Shown in pieces: positions 23,801-35,900 of a stretch of DNA of 64,000 bases (its first letter is position 1; every line of letters begins with the position of its first letter). Location of the stretch: the NCBI RefSeq assembly GCF_949628265.1, contig NC_088787.1, positions 300,501 to 364,500 on the forward strand, read 5' to 3'. The notes below the pieces were generated by a model. That model did no database searches. It worked only from the letters and a program-made list of their open reading frames with translations, and was not told the DNA's origin. Origin of the DNA: Cloeon dipterum (Eukaryota > Arthropoda > Insecta > Ephemeroptera > Baetidae). A program made the position numbers and the translations under genes.

Positions 23801-26333
23801 CAGTAAAACATCAAAGCTGTTGCTAGGCTTTGTTGTGATTTGCGCGGGAGATGCTAGCAAGCGCGTGGTCAGCCAATCAGCATCGAGGATTATTCGAGCA
23901 GAGAATTCTAGCTTATTTCTTCAATTTCCGCGTTTTGATTCGCAATTGATTCGATTAAAATAAACTTTTAACGTGTTTCATCGATTATAAATTGATACTG
24001 CAACTCTTTAGCTGCTGGTAGAAACCAAATAATTGGTTTCTTTTCAATCAGAGGCAGAAAAGTTGCGATTTACTGCGCCAGTCCGAGTCGATTGTATGAT
24101 CGTGTTAATTTTAAATATAAAAATTTTTGCGCAGGAGGAAAGCAAGCACCAGGGCAACCCTTGCAACATTTCTGTGCAGGACTACTTCTCGACGATCGAC
24201 CTGGAGGGCAGGGACATCGGGCGGCCCAAGGACGTGCACTGCAAGATCCAGAAGTTCCGCGCAAACCTGTGGCTGGCCGAGAAGTACCCGCTGACCCTGC
24301 CCGAGCAGATCATGCCGATCGTCGACCTGATGGCCATCTCGAGCACGCACTTTGCCAAACTGAAGGATTTCATCCAGATGCAACTGCCGGCCGGATTCCC
24401 CGTCAAGATCGAAATCCCGTTGTTCCACGTGCTGAACGCGCGCATCACGTTCGGCAACATTTTCGGCATGGACGAGGAGGTGGCGGGCGTGGCGCGCGTC
24501 GGCGCCGACGACGCGCTCAGCTGCGTCGTGGACGAGGCGTGCTTCGAGCCACCGGCCGGCTACTCGGTGGGCGGCGCCGATCCGCGCCGCCAGTTCAGCA
24601 TGGAGGACGAGGACGAACTGCTGCAGTTCGCCATCCAGCAGAGTCTGCTCGACTCGGGCACCGAGGCCGACGAGGTCGACATTTGGGAGGCGCTCAAGAG
24701 CGACCGCCGCATGTCGCAGCCTGCGCCCAACTTGCTGCAGGCCGAAGAGGAGCGCCAGCTGCAGAGGTCGGTCTTTCCCTTGCTCATTTTTCCAATCATC
24801 CCTATATTCCATATATTTTTTGTTGATAAAAATCCAAATTTCCCATCGCCACGCCGCCAAGTTCACGTATTAAATTGGCCCAAAGAGTTTAGGCACGGAA
24901 TTTCGCTTAAAGTAATATTTGAAAAGCTGATTAAGCATAAATACACGTCAAAGTTGCAGTTGACGGGTTCGCCGAGGCTAGAATTTGGCGATCAATCATC
25001 TAAAAACATAATTAAATTGCTTATTCGTGTTCTGGCAGAAACAGATCTCTAATAATGGATTTTCTAGATTATGCAATCAGCGAAAATCATTTTGTCAGTG
25101 CCGACAATGTCAAGAATTTTTAGTTTCTAAAATTTCAAAAAAATAAAATAAAAATAATGGGAAGAACCGGTGCAAATTCGCCAAAAACGTCCCTATGTGA
25201 AATGCCTCTGTTAAATCGCTTGCTTTTCTGCCTCTTATTGAGACAAAAAACCGATTATTTTCCCTCAACTAGCAGCCAAAGAGTTGCACTATCGATTTAT
25301 ATTCGCAGAAACACGATTAAAGGTGATTTAAACTGAATTAATTGCGAATGACAACTGAAATCGGAGAAATCAGCAAGAATTCTCTGCTAGAATAATCCTC
25401 GATGCTGATTGGCTGCGCTTGCATCTCCCGCGCCGTTCACAACAGTGTGAGCTGCGTTGCTAGGCAACCGCGGCAACTGTTGACATGCGCGTTGCGTTCA
25501 GACAATCTGCGCCGCGAATTCTGCGAGCAAAGAGAATTCTTAATGCTTTCTTCACACTTAAAAATTCTTTGCCCAAAAAATACTCGGCGCTGATTGGCTG
25601 GCGCATCGCAATTGTCAACAGTTCTCGCGGTTGCCTAGCAACAGTTCGAATCTGGTTCGAATTGAGCGGGAACGTTTTGCGTTAGCCAATCAGCGCTGAG
25701 AATTTTGTAAACAAAGAATTCTTTCTGATTAATCAAGTAGAGACCAAATAATCGGTTACTTTCTCAACCAGAGGCAGAAAAGCAAGCAATCTGAAGGAAT
25801 TTGGGGTTCTTATAGGAGCAAATTATAGGTTTCATTAATCTATGAAGTATTTAGAAAAAATTTAAATATTTTTGTGACTATATTTGGCTCAGAGTGTCGG
25901 CGCGGAACAGCCCCACGCCGCGGCGCCACTCGATCCAGGTGCCGACGGTGCCGCCGCGGCCTTCTTCGGCGCCGGAATCGGCGCGCCGCTTCCGCTGACC
26001 CCTGGCTTTAAATTTAGACTCGCCGAATTGATTATTTCCCAGCTGCGCTTTTATTGTTGTTAGAGCAGAGTAAACAAAGGCTCGTGTGTTTTGCTTGTGC
26101 GTAGGGCTATCCAAGCTAGTTTGGCGCACCTGGCCGGCTGCTCGACGCCGCCGTTGCCGCCACCGCCGCCGCAGGAGCAGCGGGCGCCGCCGGACGGCGC
26201 CGAAGGCGTCGACGCCGACCTGCACCTGGCGCTGATGCTGTCGCAGCAGGAGCAGGACCAGACCGAGCGCCAGCGCCAGGAGGAAGAACGCATCGTCCAG
26301 CAAGTGCTCGCGCTCTCCCTGACTGAAAAGTGA
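20803..26333 (+). CDS. Ankrd13: ANKRD13-family ankyrin protein with four ubiquitin-interacting motifs
   Basis: Exons 20803-20895, 21187-21322, 21380-21550, 21624-21767, 22829-23076, 23333-23497, 24135-24766 and 26105-26333 give 605 residues. The start [20 protein letters not shown] leads into ankyrin repeats ([20 protein letters not shown], about residues 41-60). The central ANKRD13 core includes [27 protein letters not shown] and the very conserved [21 protein letters not shown]. The C-terminus has four UIM-like helices: about 477-492 ([15 protein letters not shown]), about 521-537 spanning the last junction, about 566-580 ([13 protein letters not shown]) and about 586-605. Family members bind K63-linked ubiquitin on endocytosed receptors. 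Intron 6 uses a GC donor. An optional 63-base exon may lie at 21914-21976. Introns 4, 6 and 7 carry MITE B copies. Confidence 0.92.
21914..21976 (+). other. Candidate cassette exon in ANKRD13 intron 4
   Basis: An open 63-base block with AG before it (21912-21913) and GT after it (21977-21978). Its phase is 1 on both sides, so inclusion keeps the frame and adds 21 residues. It encodes [12 protein letters not shown], which resembles the end of exon 4 ([10 protein letters not shown]). The family's usual sequence fits direct exon 4-to-22829 joining, so this is optional at best. Confidence 0.35.
22430..22650. mobile_element. MITE family B, copy 2 (ANKRD13 intron 4)
   Basis: Arms AATTCTCGACGCTGATTGGC near 22458 and the complement GCCAATCAGCTTCGAGG near 22563. 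The interior holds GTTGCCTAGCAAC at 22499-22511. Confidence 0.65.
23498..24134 (+). other. ANKRD13 intron 6 with GC donor
   Basis: The exon ends at ATG (23495-23497) and the intron starts GCAAGT, the classic GC-AG donor consensus. Only this join keeps the frame into GAGGAAAGC at 24135. MITE copy B3 lies within the intron. Confidence 0.65.
23685..23985. mobile_element. MITE family B, copy 3 (ANKRD13 intron 6)
   Basis: Outer AATTGCGAATGAAAAC and its near-complement frame arms TAATCCTCGACGCTGA and CAGCATCGAGGATTA. The internal RFX-like palindrome is decayed (TTGCTAGGCTTTG). Confidence 0.65.
25310..25740. mobile_element. MITE family B, copy 4, double (ANKRD13 intron 7)
   Basis: Two B-type palindromes side by side, about 25320-25545 and 25545-25735. 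They carry GTTGCTAGGCAAC at 25456-25468 and GTTGCCTAGCAAC at 25630-25642. Arms with ATAATCCTCGATGCTGATTG and GCCAATCAGCGCTGAGAATT mark the ends. Confidence 0.65.
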
Positions 26334-26953
26334 ACCTTCCTCCTCCTTCCCCTCCTCCTCGCAGACACCTCCCCTCCGACCCTGAATTGTTTTCTCGGCC
26401 GAGTGACACGCAATCATTGAAAATATATTGTATTTAGCCAAACGCAACAAAATGCCTTTTAATATTCTCACCACAACCTTTCTCTCAATTATTTCATCAG
26501 CAACCTGAAGGTCGCCAGAAACAAAAAGTTATCGTTTATGCCTAAATTCTATACAGAGAACACGAAGCCTGCAGAATTGCAACAAAATATTGGGCACTAG
26601 TACCAGAGTACCAGGCCGAATTTGACAAGCATATAAATGATCAGCTCTCTCCCTAAAAATTCATTTATTGAACTGAAACCAGCCTAGATGTGAACAAATA
26701 AATCAAAGTATTATTAAAATTAGTCAGAGTTCCATTTCTGTTTCTATCGGGTTATTTGTGAATTTCCTGTGTCGCTGAACTAAATCTATATATGGTTCGT
26801 TTATAAAGTTTGCGCCACACATTTGCTTCTAATCGCGCACGCCAGTCAGATCCGGCTGCTATTGTTGGTTATCTCTGAAATTTACACAAACTTCCTTGTG
26901 CTGAACTGCTTTAAAAGAAAAGCTTTTGGCTAGAACACCATTTCATCTTTGTT
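26334..26953. other. ANKRD13 3' UTR and promoter region of Yellow copy 1
   Basis: A candidate ANKRD13 poly(A) signal AATAAA lies at 26697-26702. From about 26890 the sequence resembles the region before Yellow copy 2: TTTAAAAGAAAAGC at about 26910 against CTAAAAGAAAAGGC at about 48111. This is likely a shared TATA-like promoter. No other exon is seen. Confidence 0.45.
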
Positions 26954-29900
26954 ATGGACGCGGCAAGGCTCGGTCTGATGGCAGTCAACCAAAGGTTAGT
27001 TTTCGTCTCTACTTTATTTCAACAATTGTGTGCTCGATGTTTCACTCTAATACTTAATTTAATTATTTGCTGCGGGGTTTCAAATTGTAAAATGATTTGA
27101 AAAAATGTTATATTTGCAAAATCTTAGAAAATAATATTTATAATAATTTAAAAGAGTTTGCAAGCAATTTAATCGCGTTATAAATCTAAGCATTTTAAAT
27201 CTTCGGGTTCGGCCAATTTGAAATTTCTAATTTTTAATTCTTCGATTTTGGAGCACGCAAATTGGTTCAAATTTGCTGGAAAAATAGAAAATAGTATTTA
27301 GAACGCGTTAATTGAGTTTGCAAGCATGAATTTAATCCAGTAATTAGTCTAAGAATTTGAAAACTTCAAGTTCGGCCAATTTAAAATTTCTGATTTTTAA
27401 TTTATCGGTTTTGGAGAATGCAAATTGGTTCAAATTTGCTGGAAAAATAGAAAATAGTATTTAGAACGCGTTAATTTAGTTGGCAAGCATGACTTTAATC
27501 CAGTAGTTAGTCTAAGAATTTTAAAACATCGAGTTCGGCCAATTTGAAAATTTTAATTTTTAATATTTGGATTTTGGAGCAAGCAAATTGGCTTAAAATT
27601 GCTGGAAAAATATAAAATAGTATTTAGAACGCGTTAATTGAGTTTGCAAGCATGAATTTAATCCAGTAATTAGTCTAAGAATTTTTAAACTTCAAGTTCG
27701 GCCAATTTAAAATTTCTAATTTTTAATTCTTCGATTTTGGAGCATGCAAATTGGTTCAAATTTGCTGGAAAGTTAAAAATTAATATTTAAAATAATTTAA
27801 TAGAGTTTGCAAGCATGACTTTAATCCAGTAGTTAGTCTAAGAATTTTAAAACTTCATGTTCGGCCAATTTAAAATTTCTAATTTTTAATTTATCGATTT
27901 TGGAGCACGCAAATTGGTTCAAATTTGCTGGAAAAATAGAAAATAGTATTTAGAACGCGTTAATTGAGTTTGCAAGCATGAATTTAATCCAGTAATTAGT
28001 CTAAGAATTTGAAAACTTCAAGTTCGGCCAATTTAAAATTTCTAATTTTTAATTCTTCGATTTTGGAGCACGCAAATTGGTTCAAATTTGCTGGAAAAAT
28101 AGAAAATAGTATTTAGAACGCGTTAATTTAGTTGGCAAGCATGACTTTAATCCAGTAGTTAGTCTAAGAATTTTAAAACATCGAGTTCGGCCAATTTGAA
28201 AATTTTAATTTTTAATATTTGGATTTTGGAGCAAGCAAATTGGCTTAAAATTGCTGGAAAAATATAAAATAGTATTTAGAACGCGTTAATTGAGTTTGCA
28301 AGCATGAATTTAATCCAGTAATTAGTCTAAGAATTTTTAAACTTCAAGTTCGGCCAATTTAAAATTTCTAATTTTTAATTCTTCGATTTTGGAGCATGCA
28401 AATTGGTTCAAATTTGCTGGAAAGTTAAAAATTAATATTTAAAATAATTTAATAGAGTTTGCAAGCATGACTTTAATCCAGTAGTTAGTCTAAGAATTTT
28501 AAATCTTCATGTTCGGCCAATTTAAAATTTCTAATTTTTAATTTATCGATTTTGGAGCACGCAAATTGGTTCAAATTTGCTGGAAAAATAGAAAATAGTA
28601 TTTAGAACGCGTTAATTGAGTTTGCAAGCATGAATTTAATCCAGTAATTAGTCTAAGAATTTTTAAACTTCAAGTTCGGCCAATTTAAAATTTCTAATTT
28701 TTAATTCTTCGATTTTGGAGCACGCAAATTGGTTCAAATTTGCTGGAAAAATAGAAAATAGTATTTAGAACGCGTTAATTGAGTTTGCAAGCATGAATTT
28801 AATCCAGTAGTTAGTCTAAGAATTTTAAAACATCGAGTTCGGCCAATTTAAAATTTCTAATTTTTAATATTTGGATTTTGGAGCAAGCAAATTGGCTTAA
28901 AATTGCTGGAAAAATATAAAATAGTATTTAGAACGCGTTAATTGAGTTTGCAAGCATGAATTTAATCCAGTAGTTAGTCTAAGAATTTTAAAACTTCCAG
29001 TTCGGCCAATTTAAAATTCCTAATTTTTAATTCTTCGATTTTGGAGCACGCAAATTGGTTCAAATTTGCTGGAAAAATAGAAAATAGTATTTAGAACGCG
29101 TTAATTGAGTTTGCAAGCATGAATTTAATCCAGTAATTAGTCTAAGAATTTTAAAACTTCCAGTTCAGCCAATTTAAAATTTCTAATTTTTAATTCTTCG
29201 ATTTTGGAGCACGCAAATTGGTTCAAATTTGCTGGAAAGTTAAAAATTAATATTTAAAATAATTTAATAGAGTTTGCAAGCATGACTTTAATCCAGTAGT
29301 TAGTCTAAGAATTTTAAAACTTCATGTTCGGCCAATTTAAAATTTCTAATTTTTAATTTATCGATTTTGGAGCACGCAAATTGGTTCAAATTTGCTGGAA
29401 AAATAGAAAATAGTATTTAGAACGCGTTAATTGAGTTTGCAAGCATGAATTTAGTCCAGTAATTAGTCTAAGAATTTTAAAACTTCCAGTTCAGCCAATT
29501 TAAAATTTCTAATTTTTAATTTATCGATTTTGGAGCATGCAATTTGGTTCAAATTTGCTGGAAAAATAGAAAATAGTATTTAGAACGCGTTAATTGAGTT
29601 TGCAAGCATGAATTTAATCCAGTAATTAGTCTAAGAATTTTTAAACTTCAAGTTCGGCCAATTTAAAATTTCTAATTTTTAATTCTTCGATTTTGGAGCA
29701 TGCAATTTGGTTCAAATTTGCTGGAAAAATAGAAAATAGTATTTAGAACGCGTTAATTGAGTTTGCAAGCATGAATTTAATCCAATAGTTAGTCTAAGAA
29801 TTTTAAAACATCGAGTTCGGCCAATTTAAAATTTCTAATTTTTAATTTATCGATTTTGGAGCATGCAATTTGGTTCAAATTTGCTGGAAAAATAGAAAAT

Positions 29901-32900
29901 AGTATTTAGAACGCGTTAATTGAGTTTGCAAGCATGAATTTAATCCAGTAATTAGTCTAAGAATTTTAAAACTTCCAGTTCAGCCAATTTAAAATTTCTA
30001 ATTTTTAATTTATCGATTTTGGAGCATGCAATTTGGTTCAAATTTGCTGGAAAAATAGAAAATAGTATTTAGAACGCGTTAATTGAGTTTGCAAGCATGA
30101 ATTTAGTCCAGTAATTAGTCTAAGAATTTTAAAACTTCCAGTTCAGCCAATTTAAAATTTCTAATTTTTAATTTATCGATTTTGGAGCACGCAAATTGGT
30201 TCAAATTTGCTGGAAAAATAGAAAATAGTATTTAGAACGCGTTAATTGAGTTTGCAAGCATGAATTTAATCCAGTAATTAGTCTAAGAATTTTAAAACTT
30301 CCAGTTCGGCCAATTTAAAATTTCTAATTTTTAATTCTTCGATTTTGGAGCACGCAAATTGGTTCAAATTTGCTGGAAAAATAGAAAATAGTATTTAGAA
30401 CGCGTTAATTGAGTTTGCAAGCATGAATTTAGTCCAGTAATTAGTCTAAGAATTTTAAAACTTCCAGTTCGGCCAATTTAAAATTTCTAATTTTTAATTC
30501 TTCGATTTTGGAGCATGCAATTTGGTTCAAATTTGCTGGAAAAATAGAAAATAGTATTTAGAACGCGTTAATTGAGTTTGCAAGCATGAATTTAGTCCAG
30601 TAATTAGTCTAAGAATTTTAAAACTTCCAGTTCAGCCAATTTAAAATTTCTAATTTTTAATTTATCGATTTTGGAGCACGCAAATTGGTTCAAATTTGCT
30701 GGAAAAATAGAAAATAGTATTTAGAACGCGTTAATTGAGTTTGCAAGCATGAATTTAATCCAGTAGTTAGTCTAAGAATTTTAAAACATCGAGTTCGGCC
30801 AATTTAAAATTTCTAATTTTTAATTCTTCGATTTTGGAGCATGCAATTTGGTTCAAATTTGCTGGAAAAATAGAAAATAGTATTTAGAACGCGTTAATTG
30901 AGTTTGCAAGCATGAATTTAATCCAGTAATTAGTCTAAGAATTTTAAAACTTCCAGTTCAGCCAATTTAAAATTTCTAATTTTTAATTTATCGATTTTGG
31001 AGCATGCAATTTGGTTCAAATTTGCTGGAAAAATAGAAAATAGTATTTAGAACGCGTTAATTGAGTTTGCAAGCATGAATTTAATCCAGTAATTAGTCTA
31101 AGAATTTTAAAACTTCAAGTTCGGCCAATTTAAAATTTCTAATTTTTAATTCTTCGATTTTGGAGCACGCAAATTGGTTCAAATTTGCTGGAAAAATAGA
31201 AAATAGTATTTAGAACGCGTTAATTGAGTTTGCAAGCATGAATTTAATCCAGTAATTAGTCTAAGAATTTTAAAACTTCAAGTTCGGCCAATTTAAAATT
31301 TCTAATTTTTAATTCTTCGATTTTGGAGCACGCAAATTGGTTCAAATTTGCTGGAAAAATAGAAAATAGTATTTAGAACGCGTTAATTGAGTTTGCAAGC
31401 ATGAATTTAATCCAGTAATTAGTCTAAGAATTTTAAAACTTCAAGTACGGCCAATTTAAAATTTCTAATTTTGAATTCTTCGATTTTGGAGCATGCAAAT
31501 TGGTTCAAATTTGCTGGAAAAATAGAAAATAGTATTTAGAACGCGTTAATTGAGTTTGCAAGCATGAATTTAATCCAGTAGTTAGTCTAAGAATTTTAAA
31601 ACATCGAGTTCGGCCAATTTAAAATTTCTAATTTTTAATATTTGGATTTTGGAGCAAGCAAATTGGCTTAAAATTGCTGGAAAAATATAAAATAGTATTT
31701 AGAACGCGTTAATTGAGTTTGCAAGCATGAATTTAATCCAGTAATTAGTCTAAGAATTTTAAAACATCGAGTTCGGCCAATTGAAAATTTCTAATTTTTA
31801 ATTCTTCGATTTTGGAGCACGCAAATTGGTTCAAATTTGCTGGAAAAATAGAAAATAGTATTTAGAACGCGTTAATTGAGTTTGCAAGCATGAATTTAAT
31901 CCAGTAATTAGTCTAAGAATTTTAAAACTTCAAGTTCGGCCAATTGAAAATTTCTAATTTTTAATTCTTCGATTTTGGAGCACGCAAATTGGTTCAAATT
32001 TGCTGGAAAGTTAAAAATTAATATTTAAAATAATTTAATAGAGTTTGCAAGCATGACTTTAATCCAGTAGTTAGTCTAAGAATTTTAAAACATCGAGTTC
32101 GGCCAATTGAAAATTTCTAATTTTTAATTCTTCGATTTTGGAGCACGCAAATTGGTTCAAATTTGCTGGAAAGTTAAAAATTAATATTTAAAATAATTTA
32201 ATAGAGTTTGCAAGCATGAATTTAATCCAGTAATTAGTCTAAGAATTTTAAAACATCGAGTTCGGCCAATTGAAAATTTCTAATTTTTAATTCTTCGAAT
32301 TTGGAGCACGCAAATTGGTTCAAATTTGCTGGAAAAATAGAAAATAGTATTTAGAACGCGTTAATTGAGTTTGCAAGCATGAATTTAATCCAGTAATTAG
32401 TCTAAGAATTTTAAAACTTCAAGTTCGGCCAATTGAAAATTTCTAATTTTTAATTCTTCGATTTTGGAGCACGCAAATTGGTTCAAATTTGCTGGAAAGT
32501 TAAAAATTAATATTTAAAATAATTTAATAGAGTTTGCAAGCATGACTTTAATCCAGTAGTTAGTCTAAGAATTTTAAAACTTCAAGTTCGGCCAATTTAA
32601 AATTTCTAATTTTTAATTCTTCGATTTTGGAGCACGCTAATTGGTTCAAATTTGCTGGAAAAATAGAAAATAGTATTTAGAACGCGTTAATTGAGTTTGC
32701 AAGCATGAATTTAATCCAGTAGTTAGTCTAAGAATTTTAAAACATCGAGTTCGGCCAATTTAAAATTTCTAATTTTTAATTCTTCGATTTTGGAGCATGC
32801 AATTTGGTTCAAATTTGCTGGAAAGTTAAAAATTAATATTTAAAATAATTTAATAGAGTTTGCAAGCATGACTTTAATCCAGTAGTTAGTCTAAGAATTT

Positions 32901-35900
32901 TAAAACTTCAAGTTCGGCCAATTTAAAATTTCTAATTTTTAATTTATCGATTTTGGAGCACGCAAATTGGTTCAAATTTGCTGGAAAAATAGAAAATAGT
33001 ATTTAGAACGCGTTAATTGAGTTTGCAAGCATGAATTTAATCCAGTAATTAGTCTAAGAATTTTTAAACTTCAAGTTCGGCCAATTTAAAATTTCTAATT
33101 TTTAATTCTTCGATTTTGGAGCACGCAAATTGGTTCAAATTTGCTGGAAAAATAGAAAATAGTATTTAGAACGCGTTAATTGAGTTTGCAAGCATGAATT
33201 TAATCCAGTAGTTAGTCTAAGAATTTTAAAACATCGAGTTCGGCCAATTTAAAATTTCTAATTTTTAATATTTGGATTTTGGAGCAAGCAAATTGGCTTA
33301 AAATTGCTGGAAAAATATAAAATAGTATTTAGAACGCGTTAATTGAGTTTGCAAGCATGAATTTAATCCAGTAGTTAGTCTAAGAATTTTAAAACTTCCA
33401 GTTCGGCCAATTTAAAATTCCTAATTTTTAATTCTTCGATTTTGGAGCACGCAAATTGGTTCAAATTTGCTGGAAAAATAGAAAATAGTATTTAGAACGC
33501 GTTAATTGAGTTTGCAAGCATGAATTTAATCCAGTAATTAGTCTAAGAATTTTAAAACTTCCAGTTCAGCCAATTTAAAATTTCTAATTTTTAATTCTTC
33601 GATTTTGGAGCACGCAAATTGGTTCAAATTTGCTGGAAAGTTAAAAATTAATATTTAAAATAATTTAATAGAGTTTGCAAGCATGACTTTAATCCAGTAG
33701 TTAGTCTAAGAATTTTAAAACTTCATGTTCGGCCAATTTAAAATTTCTAATTTTTAATTTATCGATTTTGGAGCACGCAAATTGGTTCAAATTTGCTGGA
33801 AAAATAGAAAATAGTATTTAGAACGCGTTAATTGAGTTTGCAAGCATGAATTTAGTCCAGTAATTAGTCTAAGAATTTTAAAACTTCCAGTTCAGCCAAT
33901 TTAAAATTTCTAATTTTTAATTTATCGATTTTGGAGCACGCAAATTGGTTCAAATTTGCTGGAAAGTTAAAAATTAATATTTAAAATAATTTAATAGAGT
34001 TTGCAAGCATGACTTTAATCCAGTAGTTAGTCTAAGAATTTTAAAACATCGAGTTCGGCCAATTTAAAATTTCTAATTTTTAATTTATCGATTTTGGAGC
34101 ATGCAATTTGGTTCAAATTTGCTGGAAAAATAGAAAATAGTATTTAGAACGCGTTAATTGAGTTTGCAAGCATGAATTTAATCCAGTAGTTAGTCTAAGA
34201 ATTTTTAAACTTCAAGTTCGGCCAATTTAAAATTTCTAATTTTTAATTCTTCGATTTTGGAGCATGCAATTTGGTTCAAATTTGCTGGAAAAATAGAAAA
34301 TAGTATTTAGAACGCGTTAATTGAGTTTGCAAGCATGAATTTAATCCAATAGTTAGTCTAAGAATTTTAAAACATCGAGTTCGGCCAATTTAAAATTTCT
34401 AATTTTTAATTTATCGATTTTGGAGCATGCAATTTGGTTCAAATTTGCTGGAAAAATAGAAAATAGTATTTAGAACGCGTTAATTGAGTTTGCAAGCATG
34501 AATTTAATCCAGTAATTAGTCTAAGAATTTTAAAACTTCCAGTTCAGCCAATTTAAAATTTCTAATTTTTAATTTATCGATTTTGGAGCATGCAATTTGG
34601 TTCAAATTTGCTGGAAAAATAGAAAATAGTATTTAGAACGCGTTAATTGAGTTTGCAAGCATGAATTTAGTCCAGTAATTAGTCTAAGAATTTTAAAACT
34701 TCCAGTTCAGCCAATTTAAAATTTCTAATTTTTAATTTATCGATTTTGGAGCACGCAAATTGGTTCAAATTTGCTGGAAAAATAGAAAATAGTATTTAGA
34801 ACGCGTTAATTGAGTTTGCAAGCATGAATTTAATCCAGTAATTAGTCTAAGAATTTTAAAACTTCCAGTTCGGCCAATTTAAAATTTCTAATTTTTAATT
34901 CTTCGATTTTGGAGCACGCAAATTGGTTCAAATTTGCTGGAAAAATAGAAAATAGTATTTAGAACGCGTTAATTGAGTTTGCAAGCATGAATTTAGTCCA
35001 GTAATTAGTCTAAGAATTTTAAAACTTCCAGTTCGGCCAATTTAAAATTTCTAATTTTTAATTCTTCGATTTTGGAGCACGCAAATTGGTTCAAATTTGC
35101 TGGAAAAATAGAAAATAGTATTTAGAACGCGTTAATTGAGTTTGCAAGCATGAATTTAATCCAGTAATTAGTCTAAGAATTTTAAAACTTCCAGTTCAGC
35201 CAATTTAAAATTTCTAATTTTTAATTTATCGATTTTGGAGCATGCAATTTGGTTCAAATTTGCTGGAAAAATAGAAAATAGTATTTAGAACGCGTTAATT
35301 GAGTTTGCAAGCATGAATTTAGTCCAGTAATTAGTCTAAGAATTTTAAAACTTCCAGTTCGGCCAATTTAAAATTTCTAATTTTTAATTCTTCGATTTTG
35401 GAGCACGCAAATTGGTTCAAATTTGCTGGAAAAATAGAAAATAGTATTTAGAACGCGTTAATTGAGTTTGCAAGCATGAATTTAATCCAGTAATTAGTCT
35501 AAGAATTTTAAAACTTCCAGTTCAGCCAATTTAAAATTTCTAATTTTTAATTTATCGATTTTGGAGCATGCAATTTGGTTCAAATTTGCTGGAAAAATAG
35601 AAAATAGTATTTAGAACGCGTTAATTGAGTTTGCAAGCATGAATTTAGTCCAGTAATTAGTCTAAGAATTTTAAAACTTCCAGTTCGGCCAATTTAAAAT
35701 TTCTAATTTTTAATTCTTCGATTTTGGAGCATGCAATTTGGTTCAAATTTGCTGGAAAAATAGAAAATAGTATTTAGAACGCGTTAATTGAGTTTGCAAG
35801 CATGAATTTAATCCAGTAATTAGTCTAAGAATTTTAAAACTTCCAGTTCAGCCAATTTAAAATTTCTAATTTTTAATTTATCGATTTTGGAGCATGCAAT

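Noticed and set aside
25640-25665. tRNA-like GTTCGAATC box
   Set aside because: There is no matching A box or acceptor stem; it lies in a MITE palindrome.
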